In this document: piece by piece, positions 27,616 through 35,972 of the stretch
Layout of the letters: each line of letters begins with the position of its first letter
Position numbering within the stretch: the first letter of the stretch is position 1
Origin: VYFG01 sp965213885
GTDB lineage: Bacteria > Pseudomonadota > Gammaproteobacteria > Arenicellales > Poriferihabitantaceae
DNA length: 64,000 nucleotides
Direction: 5' to 3'
Assembly (NCBI GenBank): GCA_965213885.1
Contig: OZ243919.1
Location: 1,736,001 to 1,800,000 of the forward strand
Translations under genes and position numbers: made by a program
Notes under the pieces: model-generated
What the model saw: only the letters and a program-made list of their open reading frames with translations
The model's database searches: none
What the model was told of the DNA's origin: nothing

Positions 27616-27912
27616 TTGTGTACGATCGAACTCCGCAAGACAGAAGCCTACATAAAGTGGCTGGACAGCTTGCGGGACGTTCAGGCCTGCGCTCGGGTCC
27701 TGGTTCGGGTCGAGCGTATGGCAGCCGGAAATCCGGGCGACGTAAGGCCCGTGGGCGAGGGTGTCTCGGAGCTTCGAATTGACTACGACCCAGGCTACCG
27801 GGTGTATTTCAAGAAGCAGGGACGCACAATCGTCGTTCTGTTGGCGGGCGGAGACAAGCGGACCCAGAGCCGGGACATCGAAACGGCGCTGCGCCTCGCA
27901 CGAGACTTGTAG
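27616..27912 (+). CDS. higB: RelE/ParE-superfamily toxin (HigB-like)
   Basis: A 98-residue member of the 'addiction module killer protein' group: EAYIKWLDSLRDVQACARVL, GDVRPVGEGVSELRIDYDPG, then YRVYFKKQGRTIVVLLAGGDK. Family members are ribosome-dependent mRNases or gyrase inhibitors; which applies here is unknown. The likely start is a TTG at 27616, directly after the inverted repeat. The toxin-first order with the antitoxin immediately downstream is typical of HigBA. Intact. Confidence 0.85.
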   Translation: MCTIELRKTEAYIKWLDSLRDVQACARVLVRVERMAAGNPGDVRPVGEGVSELRIDYDPGYRVYFKKQGRTIVVLLAGGDKRTQSRDIETALRLARDL

Positions 27913-27921
27913 GTGAAGATC

Positions 27922-28257
27922 ATGACCAAGACCGTCACTTCGCGGTATGACGTTGCCGAACACCTCCGCACACCGGAGGAAATGGCCGCATATCTGGAAG
28001 CTTCGATCGAGGAGGCCGATGGCGACACAGCGTTCATTGCCAAGGCGTTGGGCGACATCGCGCGCGCCAGGGGAATGTCACGGGTCGCATGCGATGCCGG
28101 GCTGTCCCGAGAGAGTTTGTACAAGGCACTTTCGGGAGATCGCAATCCGACTCTGGACACGGTTCTCCGGGTTGTCGGCGCTCTGGGTCTGAAGCTACGC
28201 GCGGAAGTGCTGCCCGATTCGGACGCGGATGGACAGGGTGCGTCGGTACATCGCTGA
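27922..28257 (+). CDS. higA: HTH antitoxin (HigA-like, addiction module antidote)
   Basis: A 111-residue protein with a C-terminal Xre-type HTH: IARARGMSRVACDAGLSRES, then LYKALSGDRNPTLDTVL. The N-terminal part (YDVAEHLRTPEEMAAYLEAS) is the segment typical of the putative addiction-module antidote family that pairs with the toxin upstream. AGGTGA at 27911-27916 favours the ATG at 27922 over the GTG at 27913. It should neutralise the toxin and repress the operon at the repeat at 27596-27613. Confidence 0.85.
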   Translation: MTKTVTSRYDVAEHLRTPEEMAAYLEASIEEADGDTAFIAKALGDIARARGMSRVACDAGLSRESLYKALSGDRNPTLDTVLRVVGALGLKLRAEVLPDSDADGQGASVHR

Positions 28258-28324
28258 GACGGTGGCTGGGAGGGTGCATCGCGTCGAACTCTGCTGTCAG
28301 GGTGCACAGCATCCTCTCACTAAC

Positions 28325-28720
28325 CTGTCGATTTCACGGAACTCTCCCCCAATCTGATCGTTCTGCGGCTTTTGGGCAAGCGCGTCCGCTACCCGCCACG
28401 CTCAGACTGACCGGAGCACTGCGTGATTCAGCCGCCGCCCGAGTGGCTCGCGGGACATGCTCCCGATGGTCATCCGAGCAGGAAGCTACATCTCGCCTTG
28501 ATGCCCATGCATTTTGTGGGCTCGCAGCACGCCGACGGGAGCATCATGGGTGTTGCCCTGGCCTTGCCGTTGGGGCTGGGCGGAAGGGAAACCGCCGATT
28601 GTCTGGCCCCGTTCCTGTACGATGAGAACAGCCTTTCCGTTCCGCGCCGCTTATTCGATGGACAGTGGCTGGAATGCAAGGTCGAGCAGAAAACACGCGA
28701 ACGACCACCCCTGGCATTGC
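28325..28720 (+). pseudogene. csb2 remnant, copy 2
   Basis: Strongly similar at DNA level to the csb2 remnant at 1380-1795 (about nine in ten bases by eye through EWLAGHAPDGHPSRK, then FVGSQHADGSIMGVAL). It has lost 15 bp near 28350 between CCCCAATC direct repeats and 23 bp near 28420 between CACTGCGTG direct repeats, relative to copy 1. It keeps 12 bp near 28570 (encoding ALPLG) that copy 1 lost. Sequence similarity stops abruptly after ACGACCACCCCTGG near 28712, and the Csb2 C-terminus is absent. It cannot make a working protein. Confidence 0.65.
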
Positions 28721-28889
28721 CGGGAGGTGAGGCACTGATTGACCGGGCCCTGTCCGAGAGAAACGGTTCGGTGCATGAAATGCCAAAAGTTTGGCGTATT
28801 GCATCGGAAGACAATTCAGTGGATTATGCGTTAAGATACCCGCGAAACCCCGTTCCGGCATCCAGACACAACTTAAGGAAGGTACCACT

Positions 28890-30119
28890 CTGTCCCGGCC
28901 TACCACACATTCCTGGTGCAAGGCCTGCCTCCTGCTCGGTCTTTTGCTTGCATCCGCTTGGCCCACCGCCATGAACCTGGCCGGCGCCGAGAAAAGTCGC
29001 TACTTCAGCATCAGTCCCTCTGCCATCTCGGAACAAATCAGCAGCGCCGTGTCACGGCGTGAATATCCGAGGTCCGCGCGGATCCGGGACGCGGGCATCA
29101 ATGCGGATCTGAACCTGCATTACACGCTGGATTCGGATCTGCAGCAGGAAGCCGAACGACTGCTGGAGAAATACAACCCGGACTATGCCGTGATCGTTGC
29201 CATGGACCCTGAAAGCGGCCGCGTACTAGCCATGGCGGACAGCAGCCGGGCCCCGCTACCGGAGGATTCCCTGGCACTGCGCAACACCTTTCCCGCAGCC
29301 TCGGTGTCGAAAATAGTCACCGCAGTGACCGCCCTCGACCAGGGCTTGGTCGACGTGGACACGGTGATTCCGTTCAACGGAAAAACCACCAGCCTGTACA
29401 AGAAAAACGTCTTCAGGCACAAAAACAACAAATGGACGCGGAAACCCACGTTCAGGGAATCGTTCGCGAAATCCAACAATACCGTGTTCGGACGCGTTGG
29501 TGCGGTTTCCCTGGGCGGTGAACAGCTGATGGATTACTTCCACCGACTGGGGTTCAACATGCGGTTCACTTCGGATTTCCATTTCCCCAACGGTACCGTG
29601 GAGCTGGACCCGTCCGATGCGTGGCAGGTTGCCGAAAGCGCCTCCGGATACACCCGGCGGAACACCCTTTCACCGCTGCATGCAGCGGCACTCGCCGCCA
29701 CTGCGGTCAACGGCGGGAAAATGATCGCCCCGGTGCTGGTGGATCGCGTGACCGGCCCGCATGGTATCCCGTTGTACGTGTACGAAGATCCCGCGGTGTC
29801 GCCGGCCATGCGGCAGGAAACCTCCGACAAGCTCAAGCAGTTGATGACCGCGACGGTGACCATGGGGTCGGCCAGGAAATTCTTCCGGGGATTCCACAGG
29901 AAATCCTACAAGGATATCGTCGTTGGCGGCAAAACCGGATCCCTCACGGGCACCAGCCCGCCGGGCCGCTATGACTGGTTCGCCGGGTTCGCCGAACGGG
30001 GGCATCGCAAGATTGCCTTTGCGGCCCTTTGCATCAACAAGCAGAAGTGGTACGTGCGATCTGCACGGCTGTCCCGAGAGCTGATCGAATATTACTTTCA
30101 ACCGCCGCAGAACGCCTGA
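28890..30119 (+). CDS. Periplasmic penicillin-binding transpeptidase-domain protein
   Basis: Serine transpeptidase-fold protein with SVSK (SxxK, in PAASVSKIVTAVTAL), SNN (SxN, in AKSNNTVFGR) and KTG (in GGKTGSLTGTS). There is no class B dimerisation domain, and the architecture is a short signal peptide plus the transpeptidase domain. Start: a long in-frame leader is open from a TTG at 28791 in csb2-derived sequence, but the signal peptide (SRPTTHSWCKACLLLGLLL, then LASAWPTA) begins directly after a CTG at 28890. A good AAGGAAGG at 28875-28882 lies 7 bp before it. No ATG, GTG or TTG exists between, and the ATG at 28972 would delete the signal. The CTG start is an inference. It is followed by thyA 19 bp later. 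Confidence 0.75.
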   Translation: MSRPTTHSWCKACLLLGLLLASAWPTAMNLAGAEKSRYFSISPSAISEQISSAVSRREYPRSARIRDAGINADLNLHYTLDSDLQQEAERLLEKYNPDYAVIVAMDPESGRVLAMADSSRAPLPEDSLALRNTFPAASVSKIVTAVTALDQGLVDVDTVIPFNGKTTSLYKKNVFRHKNNKWTRKPTFRESFAKSNNTVFGRVGAVSLGGEQLMDYFHRLGFNMRFTSDFHFPNGTVELDPSDAWQVAESASGYTRRNTLSPLHAAALAATAVNGGKMIAPVLVDRVTGPHGIPLYVYEDPAVSPAMRQETSDKLKQLMTATVTMGSARKFFRGFHRKSYKDIVVGGKTGSLTGTSPPGRYDWFAGFAERGHRKIAFAALCINKQKWYVRSARLSRELIEYYFQPPQNA

Positions 30120-30138
30120 GCCCGGGACTCCCCACCCC

Positions 30139-31008
30139 ATGAAACAATACCTGGATGCCGTCAGGGAAACCCTGGAAACCGGCACGAGAAAAGAAAACCG
30201 CACCGGGGTGGACACGCTGTCCACGTTCAATATCAACTACGAGATCGATCTGCGTGAAGGATTTCCGCTGCTGACCACGAAGGAGATTTCCTGGAAGAAC
30301 ATCGTCATCGAAAACCTGTGGTTTCTTTCCGGCCGTACCGATATTTCCCTGCTGCGCAAACACGGCTGCAAGTTCTGGGACCCCTGGGCGGACGAGGAAG
30401 GCAAGGTCCCCAGCGCGTACGGCAACTTCTGGAGGCACTTCCCCCTGCCAGACAACAGCACCAATGATCAGATCGCCTATGTTGTCGACACCCTGAAGAA
30501 CAACCCCATGAGTCGTCGGATGGCGGTCGCCGCCTGGGCCCCCGGCAACGCGCAAACCAGCGCCCTGCCGCCCTGCCATGCGTTCTGGGTGGTCAACGTG
30601 CAGAATGACGGCGCCGGAAATCCATACCTCTGCCTGCACCTGACACAAAGAAGCTGCGATATCGCCCTGGGTGTTCCCTACAACATCGCGGGATACTCCC
30701 TGCTGGCGGAACTGTTCGCCCGCTTCAGCGGGGTTCCGGCGGGCATTTTCGGCCATACCCTGATCGATGCGCATATCTACACTGCCCGGGCCGACGGGAG
30801 CATGGCCGAGTACGACCACATACCCGGCCTAAGGGAGCAGCTCGGGCGGAATCCCCGCGCACTTCCGAGGCTGGAAATCGAGGATTCCATCCGTTCCCTG
30901 GACGACATTGAACCGCTGCTTGATCTCGATACCGGGGAAATCATGGACAAGTTCCGGCTCCACGGTTACCACCCGCATCCCGCCATCAACTTCAAAGTGG
31001 CGGTCTGA
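30139..31008 (+). CDS. thyA: Thymidylate synthase
   Basis: Methylates dUMP with 5,10-methylene-tetrahydrofolate, giving dTMP and dihydrofolate. It has 289 residues with the nucleophile Cys146 in LPPCHAFW, the N-terminal phosphate-site Arg in RKENRTG, and the RSCDIALGVPYNIAGYSLL and HTLIDAHIYTARADG motifs. The active-site loop reads CHAFW, where CHxxFQF is more usual. An aligned check of that variant is worthwhile, but all key residues are present. Followed 30 bp later by folA, which recycles the dihydrofolate it makes. Confidence 0.93.
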   Translation: MKQYLDAVRETLETGTRKENRTGVDTLSTFNINYEIDLREGFPLLTTKEISWKNIVIENLWFLSGRTDISLLRKHGCKFWDPWADEEGKVPSAYGNFWRHFPLPDNSTNDQIAYVVDTLKNNPMSRRMAVAAWAPGNAQTSALPPCHAFWVVNVQNDGAGNPYLCLHLTQRSCDIALGVPYNIAGYSLLAELFARFSGVPAGIFGHTLIDAHIYTARADGSMAEYDHIPGLREQLGRNPRALPRLEIEDSIRSLDDIEPLLDLDTGEIMDKFRLHGYHPHPAINFKVAV

Positions 31009-31038
31009 AGCACACTGTCACGGGAACCCCGTAGGCCC

Positions 31039-31524
31039 ATGGAAATCCCCGTCCCCCTGCGCGGCGCCATCGTGGCGATGACCCGGGACCACGTGATCGG
31101 CCTGGATGGCCGCCTGCCATGGCACTACTCCGATGACCTCAGGCGGTTCAAGCGCCGCACCATGGGATGCGCCATCATCATGGGAAGAAAGACCTGGGAA
31201 TCCATCGGTTCCAGGGCGCTGCCGGGACGCCGCAACATCGTCGTCACCAGGAAAGGGGTCAGGGGGGTGGAATGCCACGGCAGTGTCGGGGAGGCCCTCG
31301 GCGCCTGCGGTGAAGACGATTCGTGGATCATCGGCGGCGGCCAGGTCTACCGGTCCGCGATGCCGCTGCTCAACCTGCTGGATGTCACCTGGGTGCCCGA
31401 CAGGATCGGGGCGCCCGAGGCGGTGACTTTCCCCACCATCGACCCTGGTCTTTGGAGAGTGTCCGCCGAGGAACCGCTGGAAGGTGATTCCGGACTCCTG
31501 AATACCGTCTATCTCCGGCGGTAG
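31039..31524 (+). CDS. folA: Dihydrofolate reductase
   Basis: NADPH-dependent reduction of dihydrofolate to tetrahydrofolate. It has 161 residues with the family motifs IVAMTRDHVIGLDGRLPWHY (catalytic Asp region), GRKTWESIGSRALPGRRNIV and the NADPH-site stretch SWIIGGGQVYRSAMPLL. The thyA-folA order is the usual one. Complete. Confidence 0.93.
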   Translation: MEIPVPLRGAIVAMTRDHVIGLDGRLPWHYSDDLRRFKRRTMGCAIIMGRKTWESIGSRALPGRRNIVVTRKGVRGVECHGSVGEALGACGEDDSWIIGGGQVYRSAMPLLNLLDVTWVPDRIGAPEAVTFPTIDPGLWRVSAEEPLEGDSGLLNTVYLRR

Positions 31525-31633
31525 CGCCGTCAGGCGGGCCAATTCCTGCCGACAGCTCCCGCACCGGGGTATATGCTTCTCCCGGACGGCGGGGCCCTCA
31601 GTTCAGCCATCCCGGTGCCTTGGATTCGAAACC

Positions 31634-33667
31634 CTACAGCGACTGGCACAGGCGGCGTGCGTCCAGGATGGCGGCATGGATGTTGCGGCTGGCGACCGCA
31701 TCACCGACCCGGTAAAGCGACGGTATGCCGTCGTGAGGCTGCGGTTCGCCCGACAACAGCGCCCCGTAATCGGTGACGCCGTCGTTGACGCTGCGGGACC
31801 TCAGCGCCCTGTAGAGCGCGTCATTGGGCACGGTGCCGTGTTCCACGATCATGTAATCCACCACGCGATCGATGAGTTTCCCCCCGCCGAACTCGTTCTC
31901 GAACACCGCCCGCAGGCGATCCGAATCATGCTCCACACGTCTCAGCCGGTAGTCCGGCGTGACGGTTACCCCCTTGCGATGGAATCGCCTCATGTACATG
32001 GGAAAGTTCGAGGAACCCATCTCGGCGCAGGCATGGCGGTCCGGGGTCACCAGCTCCACCCGCGCCTCCCCTTCCGCGATCTGATCCACGGTGGACGCCC
32101 CCTGGTGTTGTCCATGGTCATCGTACACCAGCACATCCCCGGAAACCGGGGTGCCGGACAGAACATCCCAGGTGCTGAGACAGGCCTCGGCACCCGGAAC
32201 CAGGCGGGTATCAGGCAGGCCTCCGGTGGCGATGACAATCACATCGGGAGTCTCGGCAAGGACGGTTTCCTCGTCGGCCAGCACATTCCAGTGCATCTCC
32301 ACGCCCAGGTGTCCGAGTTCTCCGGCCAGCCAGTCGGTGATGCCCAGAATGTCCCGCCGGACCTCCGCCCTGCCCGCGAGCAGGACCTGCCCGCCCAGCT
32401 CGCCGGAAGCCTCGAACATCACCACCCGGTGCCCGCGCTCCGCACAGACCCTGGCAGCTTCCATACCTGCAGGTCCACCGCCCACCACGACCACCCTGCG
32501 TCCTGCCTTCCGCGCGCGGGTGATCTGCTGAGGCACCTCGTTCTCCCGGCCGGTGGCCACATTGTGGGTGCAGACCATGTCACCCTCGTTGTAGATCCGG
32601 TCGATGCAGTAGCCCGCACCCACGCATGGGCGGATGCGGGACTCCTGTCCGGATTGCAGCTTGTGGACCAGCCAGGGATCGGCAATATGCGCCCGAGTCA
32701 TGCCCACGAGATCGACGATGCCCTCGGAAACGGCGTAGCGGGCAGTGGCGAGGTCAAGGATGCGGGTGGCGTGAATCACCGGCAGGTCGAGTTCCCGCTT
32801 GAACAGCCCGACGGTCTGCAGCCATGGGGCCAGCTTCTGGAACATGGCGGGCACCGCAAACCAGCCGAGTTCAAAATCATTGTCGAACCTGCCGACATTG
32901 AGATTGAAATAGTCCACGCACCCCTGCTCCTGCATCAAGTGCAGTGCCTCCAGGGATTCCTCGGGCTTCAGCCCGTCAGCGAGTTTGCTGTCGGTATCCA
33001 CCCTGGCCCCCACCACGAAATCGTCTCCCACCGACTTGCGGATCGCCTCCAGGACCTCCAGCATGAACCGGGTCCGGTTCTTCAGGGATCCTCCGTATCC
33101 ATCCCGGCGATGGTTGGTATGTGGGGATAGGAACTGGCCCGGAAGGTGCCCGTTCTGCATCACCTCCACACCGTCCAGCCCCCCTTCCCGGCAACGCCTG
33201 GCAGCGGCGGCATAGTCGCCGACGACCCTGCGGATGTCCCACTCGTCCATCTCCTTGGGAAATCCCCTGTGCGCCGGTTCACGCACCCGGGACGGAGCTA
33301 CCAGGGGCAACCAGTGGCCGGCGTTCCAGGTACTGCGCCGGCCAAGATGGGAGATCTGGCAAACGGTCCGGGCGCCGTGACGGTGCACCCGGTCGGACAG
33401 GCTCTTCAGATAGGGAATGATGGCGTCAGTCCCCACATCGAGTTGGCCGAAGACCGACGGGGAATCCGGTCCCACACAGGAGGATCCACCAAACATGGTC
33501 ATGCCGATCCCGCCCCTGGACTTTTCCTCGTGGTAACGCTGATAGCGCTCCTTCGGCATACCCTCCTCCGCGAAAGCGGGGGAATGCGGTGTGCTGACGA
33601 TCCGGTTCCTGAGCGTCAGGTGCCGGAGGGTGAAAGGCTGCAGCAATGGGTCCCGAGTTTCCGTCAT
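31634..33667 (-). CDS. TMADH-family flavoprotein, DgcA-like N-demethylase
   Basis: Two-domain oxidoreductase of 677 residues: an N-terminal OYE/TIM-barrel FMN domain (about 1-375) and a C-terminal NAD(P)/FAD-type domain starting VVVVGGGPAGMEAARVCAERG near residue 395. It closely resembles DgcA (dimethylglycine demethylase) and N-methylproline/stachydrine demethylases: RNRIVSTPHSPAFAEEG, GGSSCVGPDSP, VGMTRAHIADP and the cluster motif PCVGAGYCIDR with a later CTHN. The site that carries the covalent FMN Cys in trimethylamine dehydrogenase is Ser here, and one of the four usual cluster cysteines is Ala, as in DgcA. The substrate is probably an N-methyl amino acid. Convergent with folA and divergent from the AbiEii remnant. 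Confidence 0.75.
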   Translation of the reverse strand: MTETRDPLLQPFTLRHLTLRNRIVSTPHSPAFAEEGMPKERYQRYHEEKSRGGIGMTMFGGSSCVGPDSPSVFGQLDVGTDAIIPYLKSLSDRVHRHGARTVCQISHLGRRSTWNAGHWLPLVAPSRVREPAHRGFPKEMDEWDIRRVVGDYAAAARRCREGGLDGVEVMQNGHLPGQFLSPHTNHRRDGYGGSLKNRTRFMLEVLEAIRKSVGDDFVVGARVDTDSKLADGLKPEESLEALHLMQEQGCVDYFNLNVGRFDNDFELGWFAVPAMFQKLAPWLQTVGLFKRELDLPVIHATRILDLATARYAVSEGIVDLVGMTRAHIADPWLVHKLQSGQESRIRPCVGAGYCIDRIYNEGDMVCTHNVATGRENEVPQQITRARKAGRRVVVVGGGPAGMEAARVCAERGHRVVMFEASGELGGQVLLAGRAEVRRDILGITDWLAGELGHLGVEMHWNVLADEETVLAETPDVIVIATGGLPDTRLVPGAEACLSTWDVLSGTPVSGDVLVYDDHGQHQGASTVDQIAEGEARVELVTPDRHACAEMGSSNFPMYMRRFHRKGVTVTPDYRLRRVEHDSDRLRAVFENEFGGGKLIDRVVDYMIVEHGTVPNDALYRALRSRSVNDGVTDYGALLSGEPQPHDGIPSLYRVGDAVASRNIHAAILDARRLCQSL

Positions 33668-34059
33668 CTTATTTATTCTGGTTACGGCCCCGGTTTGACT
33701 GATTCTTGATTTGCGAATTGCGATGATACAACCTGGGTGTCAACTGAAACATCTGTCAGGTAATGATGGCTTCATCAATATTTTGACGCTGCCCGTACCC
33801 AGGATGCCGGCAAGCCATACTTTCTGTTGTCTCCGGCAAGAGAACCACTGCAGGCAACCTGGAAATACAGGCATTTCCAGGGTTTCGGGCGTATCTTGAT
33901 GTGAGGGTGTAAATGATCACCCATTGGGAGCCCCCTTGTGATCACCCATGAGGGCAGAAGTATAATTCCATATCATACTATTCGCACCTTCCGGTAAATT
34001 CCAGCCAGGGAACGGGAAATCCGAAACCAACGAAAGAAGACCGGAAAACCCGATGAACA
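33668..34059. other. Intergenic stretch with a direct-repeat pair
   Basis: No gene supported. It contains TGATCACCCAT twice, at 33914-33924 and 33939-33949 in the same orientation, 25 bp apart. Repeats of this kind near ends of IS21-type elements are known, but no transposase is present. AT-rich short ORFs here look like noise. Confidence 0.4.
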
Positions 34060-34535
34060 ACCCGACACTGCGATCCGTAACCAATTCATTCCGTACCGAA
34101 AGGATAAAACAGCCCGAGGCTTGTCGCTTATTCCATCGTTCGACAGCAGGTCGTGGACGTCGAACAAATCTCCTGGATGCTGCCGGTCCAGGGCCGCCAC
34201 CAGTTTGCCGCGAACAAATCCGCAAATGACACCACCTGCATAGCGGCGAATCCGAACTGCTCTTCAACCATGAGCATTACGGCCTTGCTCTTTGGCTTGA
34301 ACACACAGCCGCGAAAGACCGGCGTGACCTCTGCCATGATCTGGACGCCGCGCTCCCGGACGAAGAGTTTCTGGCCGTACCCTCCTCTTTCAGTATTCCG
34401 ATCGGGACGCGAGCGGATGGGAGGGTGCTCTCAACAAGACTACGAATTCGCAATGCGCCATCAATGTCGTCAAGTGACTGCGCTCTTTCGGTGATCTGCA
34501 GATAGGTCAGGGGATTGGGGTCAGGATCGACAACC
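34060..34535 (-). pseudogene. AbiEii-type nucleotidyltransferase toxin remnant
   Basis: The minus strand reads PLTYLQITERAQSLDDIDGA (34520-34460), PIGILKEEGT (about 34400), MAEVTPVFRGCVFKPKS and EEQFGFAAMQVVSFADLFA (34337-34210), then GKLVAALDRQHPGDLFDV and HDLLSNDGISDKPRAV (34205-34105). This order is the C-terminal part of AbiEii/AbiGii-type nucleotidyltransferase toxins. At least two frameshifts are needed, one of them apparently a single base lost in the GCGGC at about 34210. The N-terminal GGTSL catalytic motif and the C-terminal helices are missing, and no AbiEi partner is present. Confidence 0.65.
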
Positions 34536-34955
34536 CGATGATGCCCGGATATGGCTTGGTATGATGCATGGATTTCAGTGATTGAATTGATTGACAGGCC
34601 GTACCATGGATCGCTGCCGACTTCCGATCAGGATCCAGTCCTTCCGGACGATCCGGGAGGGGGATTCACCGACAAGATGAATAGAACAGGTGTTCCCTAT
34701 CACTTTATTTCCTGTTCCCACCACAGTCTCAGTCACCGGGGAAATCGGGATACAATGTCATATGCACGAGATTGTGCTTCCTGCCATGGTAAGGAGGCCA
34801 AACCCTGGAGCCAACATCCATCACCGTTGACCTGTCAATAGCACGGCAATGAACTCTCCTGCCCAGAATATTCACTTCACCATGCCTGGACCTTCATACT
34901 GTCCGATGCCGGGGATTTCCGTGCAACTGATCCGGATCGGCGAGTAGCCCCCGGC
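34536..34955. other. Non-coding region upstream of the LysR gene
   Basis: No coding potential recognised in 420 bp. This should contain the promoter of the LysR gene, but I found no convincing boxes. Confidence 0.5.
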
Positions 34956-35885
34956 ATGCGTTACACACTCCGGCAACTTGCGTATTTCGTTGCCACCGGC
35001 GAGGCAAGCAGCATCCTGAAAGCGTCGGAGAACATCCACGTCTCCCAGCCCTCGATCTCCAGCGCCATCGCCCATCTCGAGCAGACATTCGGGGTCCAGC
35101 TGTTCGTGCGACATCATGCCCAGGGCATGACCCTGACCACTGCTGGCAGGGAACTGTTCAGGGAAGCCAGGGCGCTGCTGGCCCAGGCGGAGCGGCTCCA
35201 GGGATATGCTGGTGAACTCGCCGGAAAAGTGTTTGGCAGCATCGAGGTGGGCTGCTTCAACCCCTTGGCCCCGATCATCACACCAGAACTCTGCCACGAA
35301 TTCATGCGCCTCCACCCGGATACGGATATCCGGGTGCGCGAAGCCCACCAGGCGGAACTGCTGCAGCTGCTGCGGCAGGGAACCATCGACATCGCCCTGA
35401 CCTATGATCTGCAGATCCAGGGGGACATCCAGTTTCTGCCCCTGGCGGGACTGCCCCCCTACGTGCTCCTCGGGACGGACCATCCCCTGGCTACGCGGAA
35501 ATCCCTGAACCTGGAGGAACTGGAAAAGGCGCCCATGATCCTGCTGGACCTCCCGCTGAGCAGCGAATATTTCATGTCGCTTTTCAGCAGGCAGGGACTC
35601 AAGCCCATGATCCGGGCCCGCACCCACCTGACGGAGGTCCAACGGGCCCTCGTCGCCTGCGGCAGGGGGTACAGCCTGGCCAATGTCCGTCCGCTTAATC
35701 GCCATGCCCTGGACGGCAAGTCACTGCGCTACATCAGACTGGATGGGGACCATCCTGTCCTGACACTGGGTATCGCCACGCTCGAAACCGCCCAGACCAA
35801 CCCCGTACACAAGGCATTCATCAGTCACTGCCGTAACTGCGTCAGCGACGAATCCATACCGGGCATGACCCCGGGCTTTGATTAG
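34956..35885 (+). CDS. LysR-type transcriptional regulator
   Basis: A 309-residue LTTR with an N-terminal winged HTH (LRQLAYFVATGEASSILKAS, then SISSAIAHLEQTFGVQLFVR) and a substrate-binding domain at about 90-295. It precedes potABCD by 88 bp in the same orientation and may control it, although LTTRs usually act on divergent genes. Its effector domain includes MILLDLPLSSEYFMSLFSRQ. The LysR-like half of the flavin reductase fusion at 43982-45130 has a clearly similar MILLDISPSRDFFTSLFAEH at the same place. That points to related ligands. Confidence 0.9.
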   Translation: MRYTLRQLAYFVATGEASSILKASENIHVSQPSISSAIAHLEQTFGVQLFVRHHAQGMTLTTAGRELFREARALLAQAERLQGYAGELAGKVFGSIEVGCFNPLAPIITPELCHEFMRLHPDTDIRVREAHQAELLQLLRQGTIDIALTYDLQIQGDIQFLPLAGLPPYVLLGTDHPLATRKSLNLEELEKAPMILLDLPLSSEYFMSLFSRQGLKPMIRARTHLTEVQRALVACGRGYSLANVRPLNRHALDGKSLRYIRLDGDHPVLTLGIATLETAQTNPVHKAFISHCRNCVSDESIPGMTPGFD

Positions 35886-35941
35886 CCGGGACGGATGCAC
35901 TGAATCGGTAATGACGATTTACAGTCCCGGCGCGATTCCAT
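35885..35941. promoter_or_regulatory. Inverted repeat between the LysR gene and potA
   Basis: GCCGGGAC at 35885-35892 and its exact complement GTCCCGGC at 35934-35941 are separated by 41 bp. They could form a terminator-like stem or two half-sites for the LysR protein; nothing distinguishes these. Confidence 0.3.
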
Positions 35942-35972
35942 CTAATATCGAACTGACCCCGTACGGGGCGCA

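Noticed and set aside
28791..28889. Extra N-terminus of the transpeptidase from the TTG at 28791
   Set aside because: It would put the signal peptide inside the protein and lies in sequence next to the csb2 remnant.
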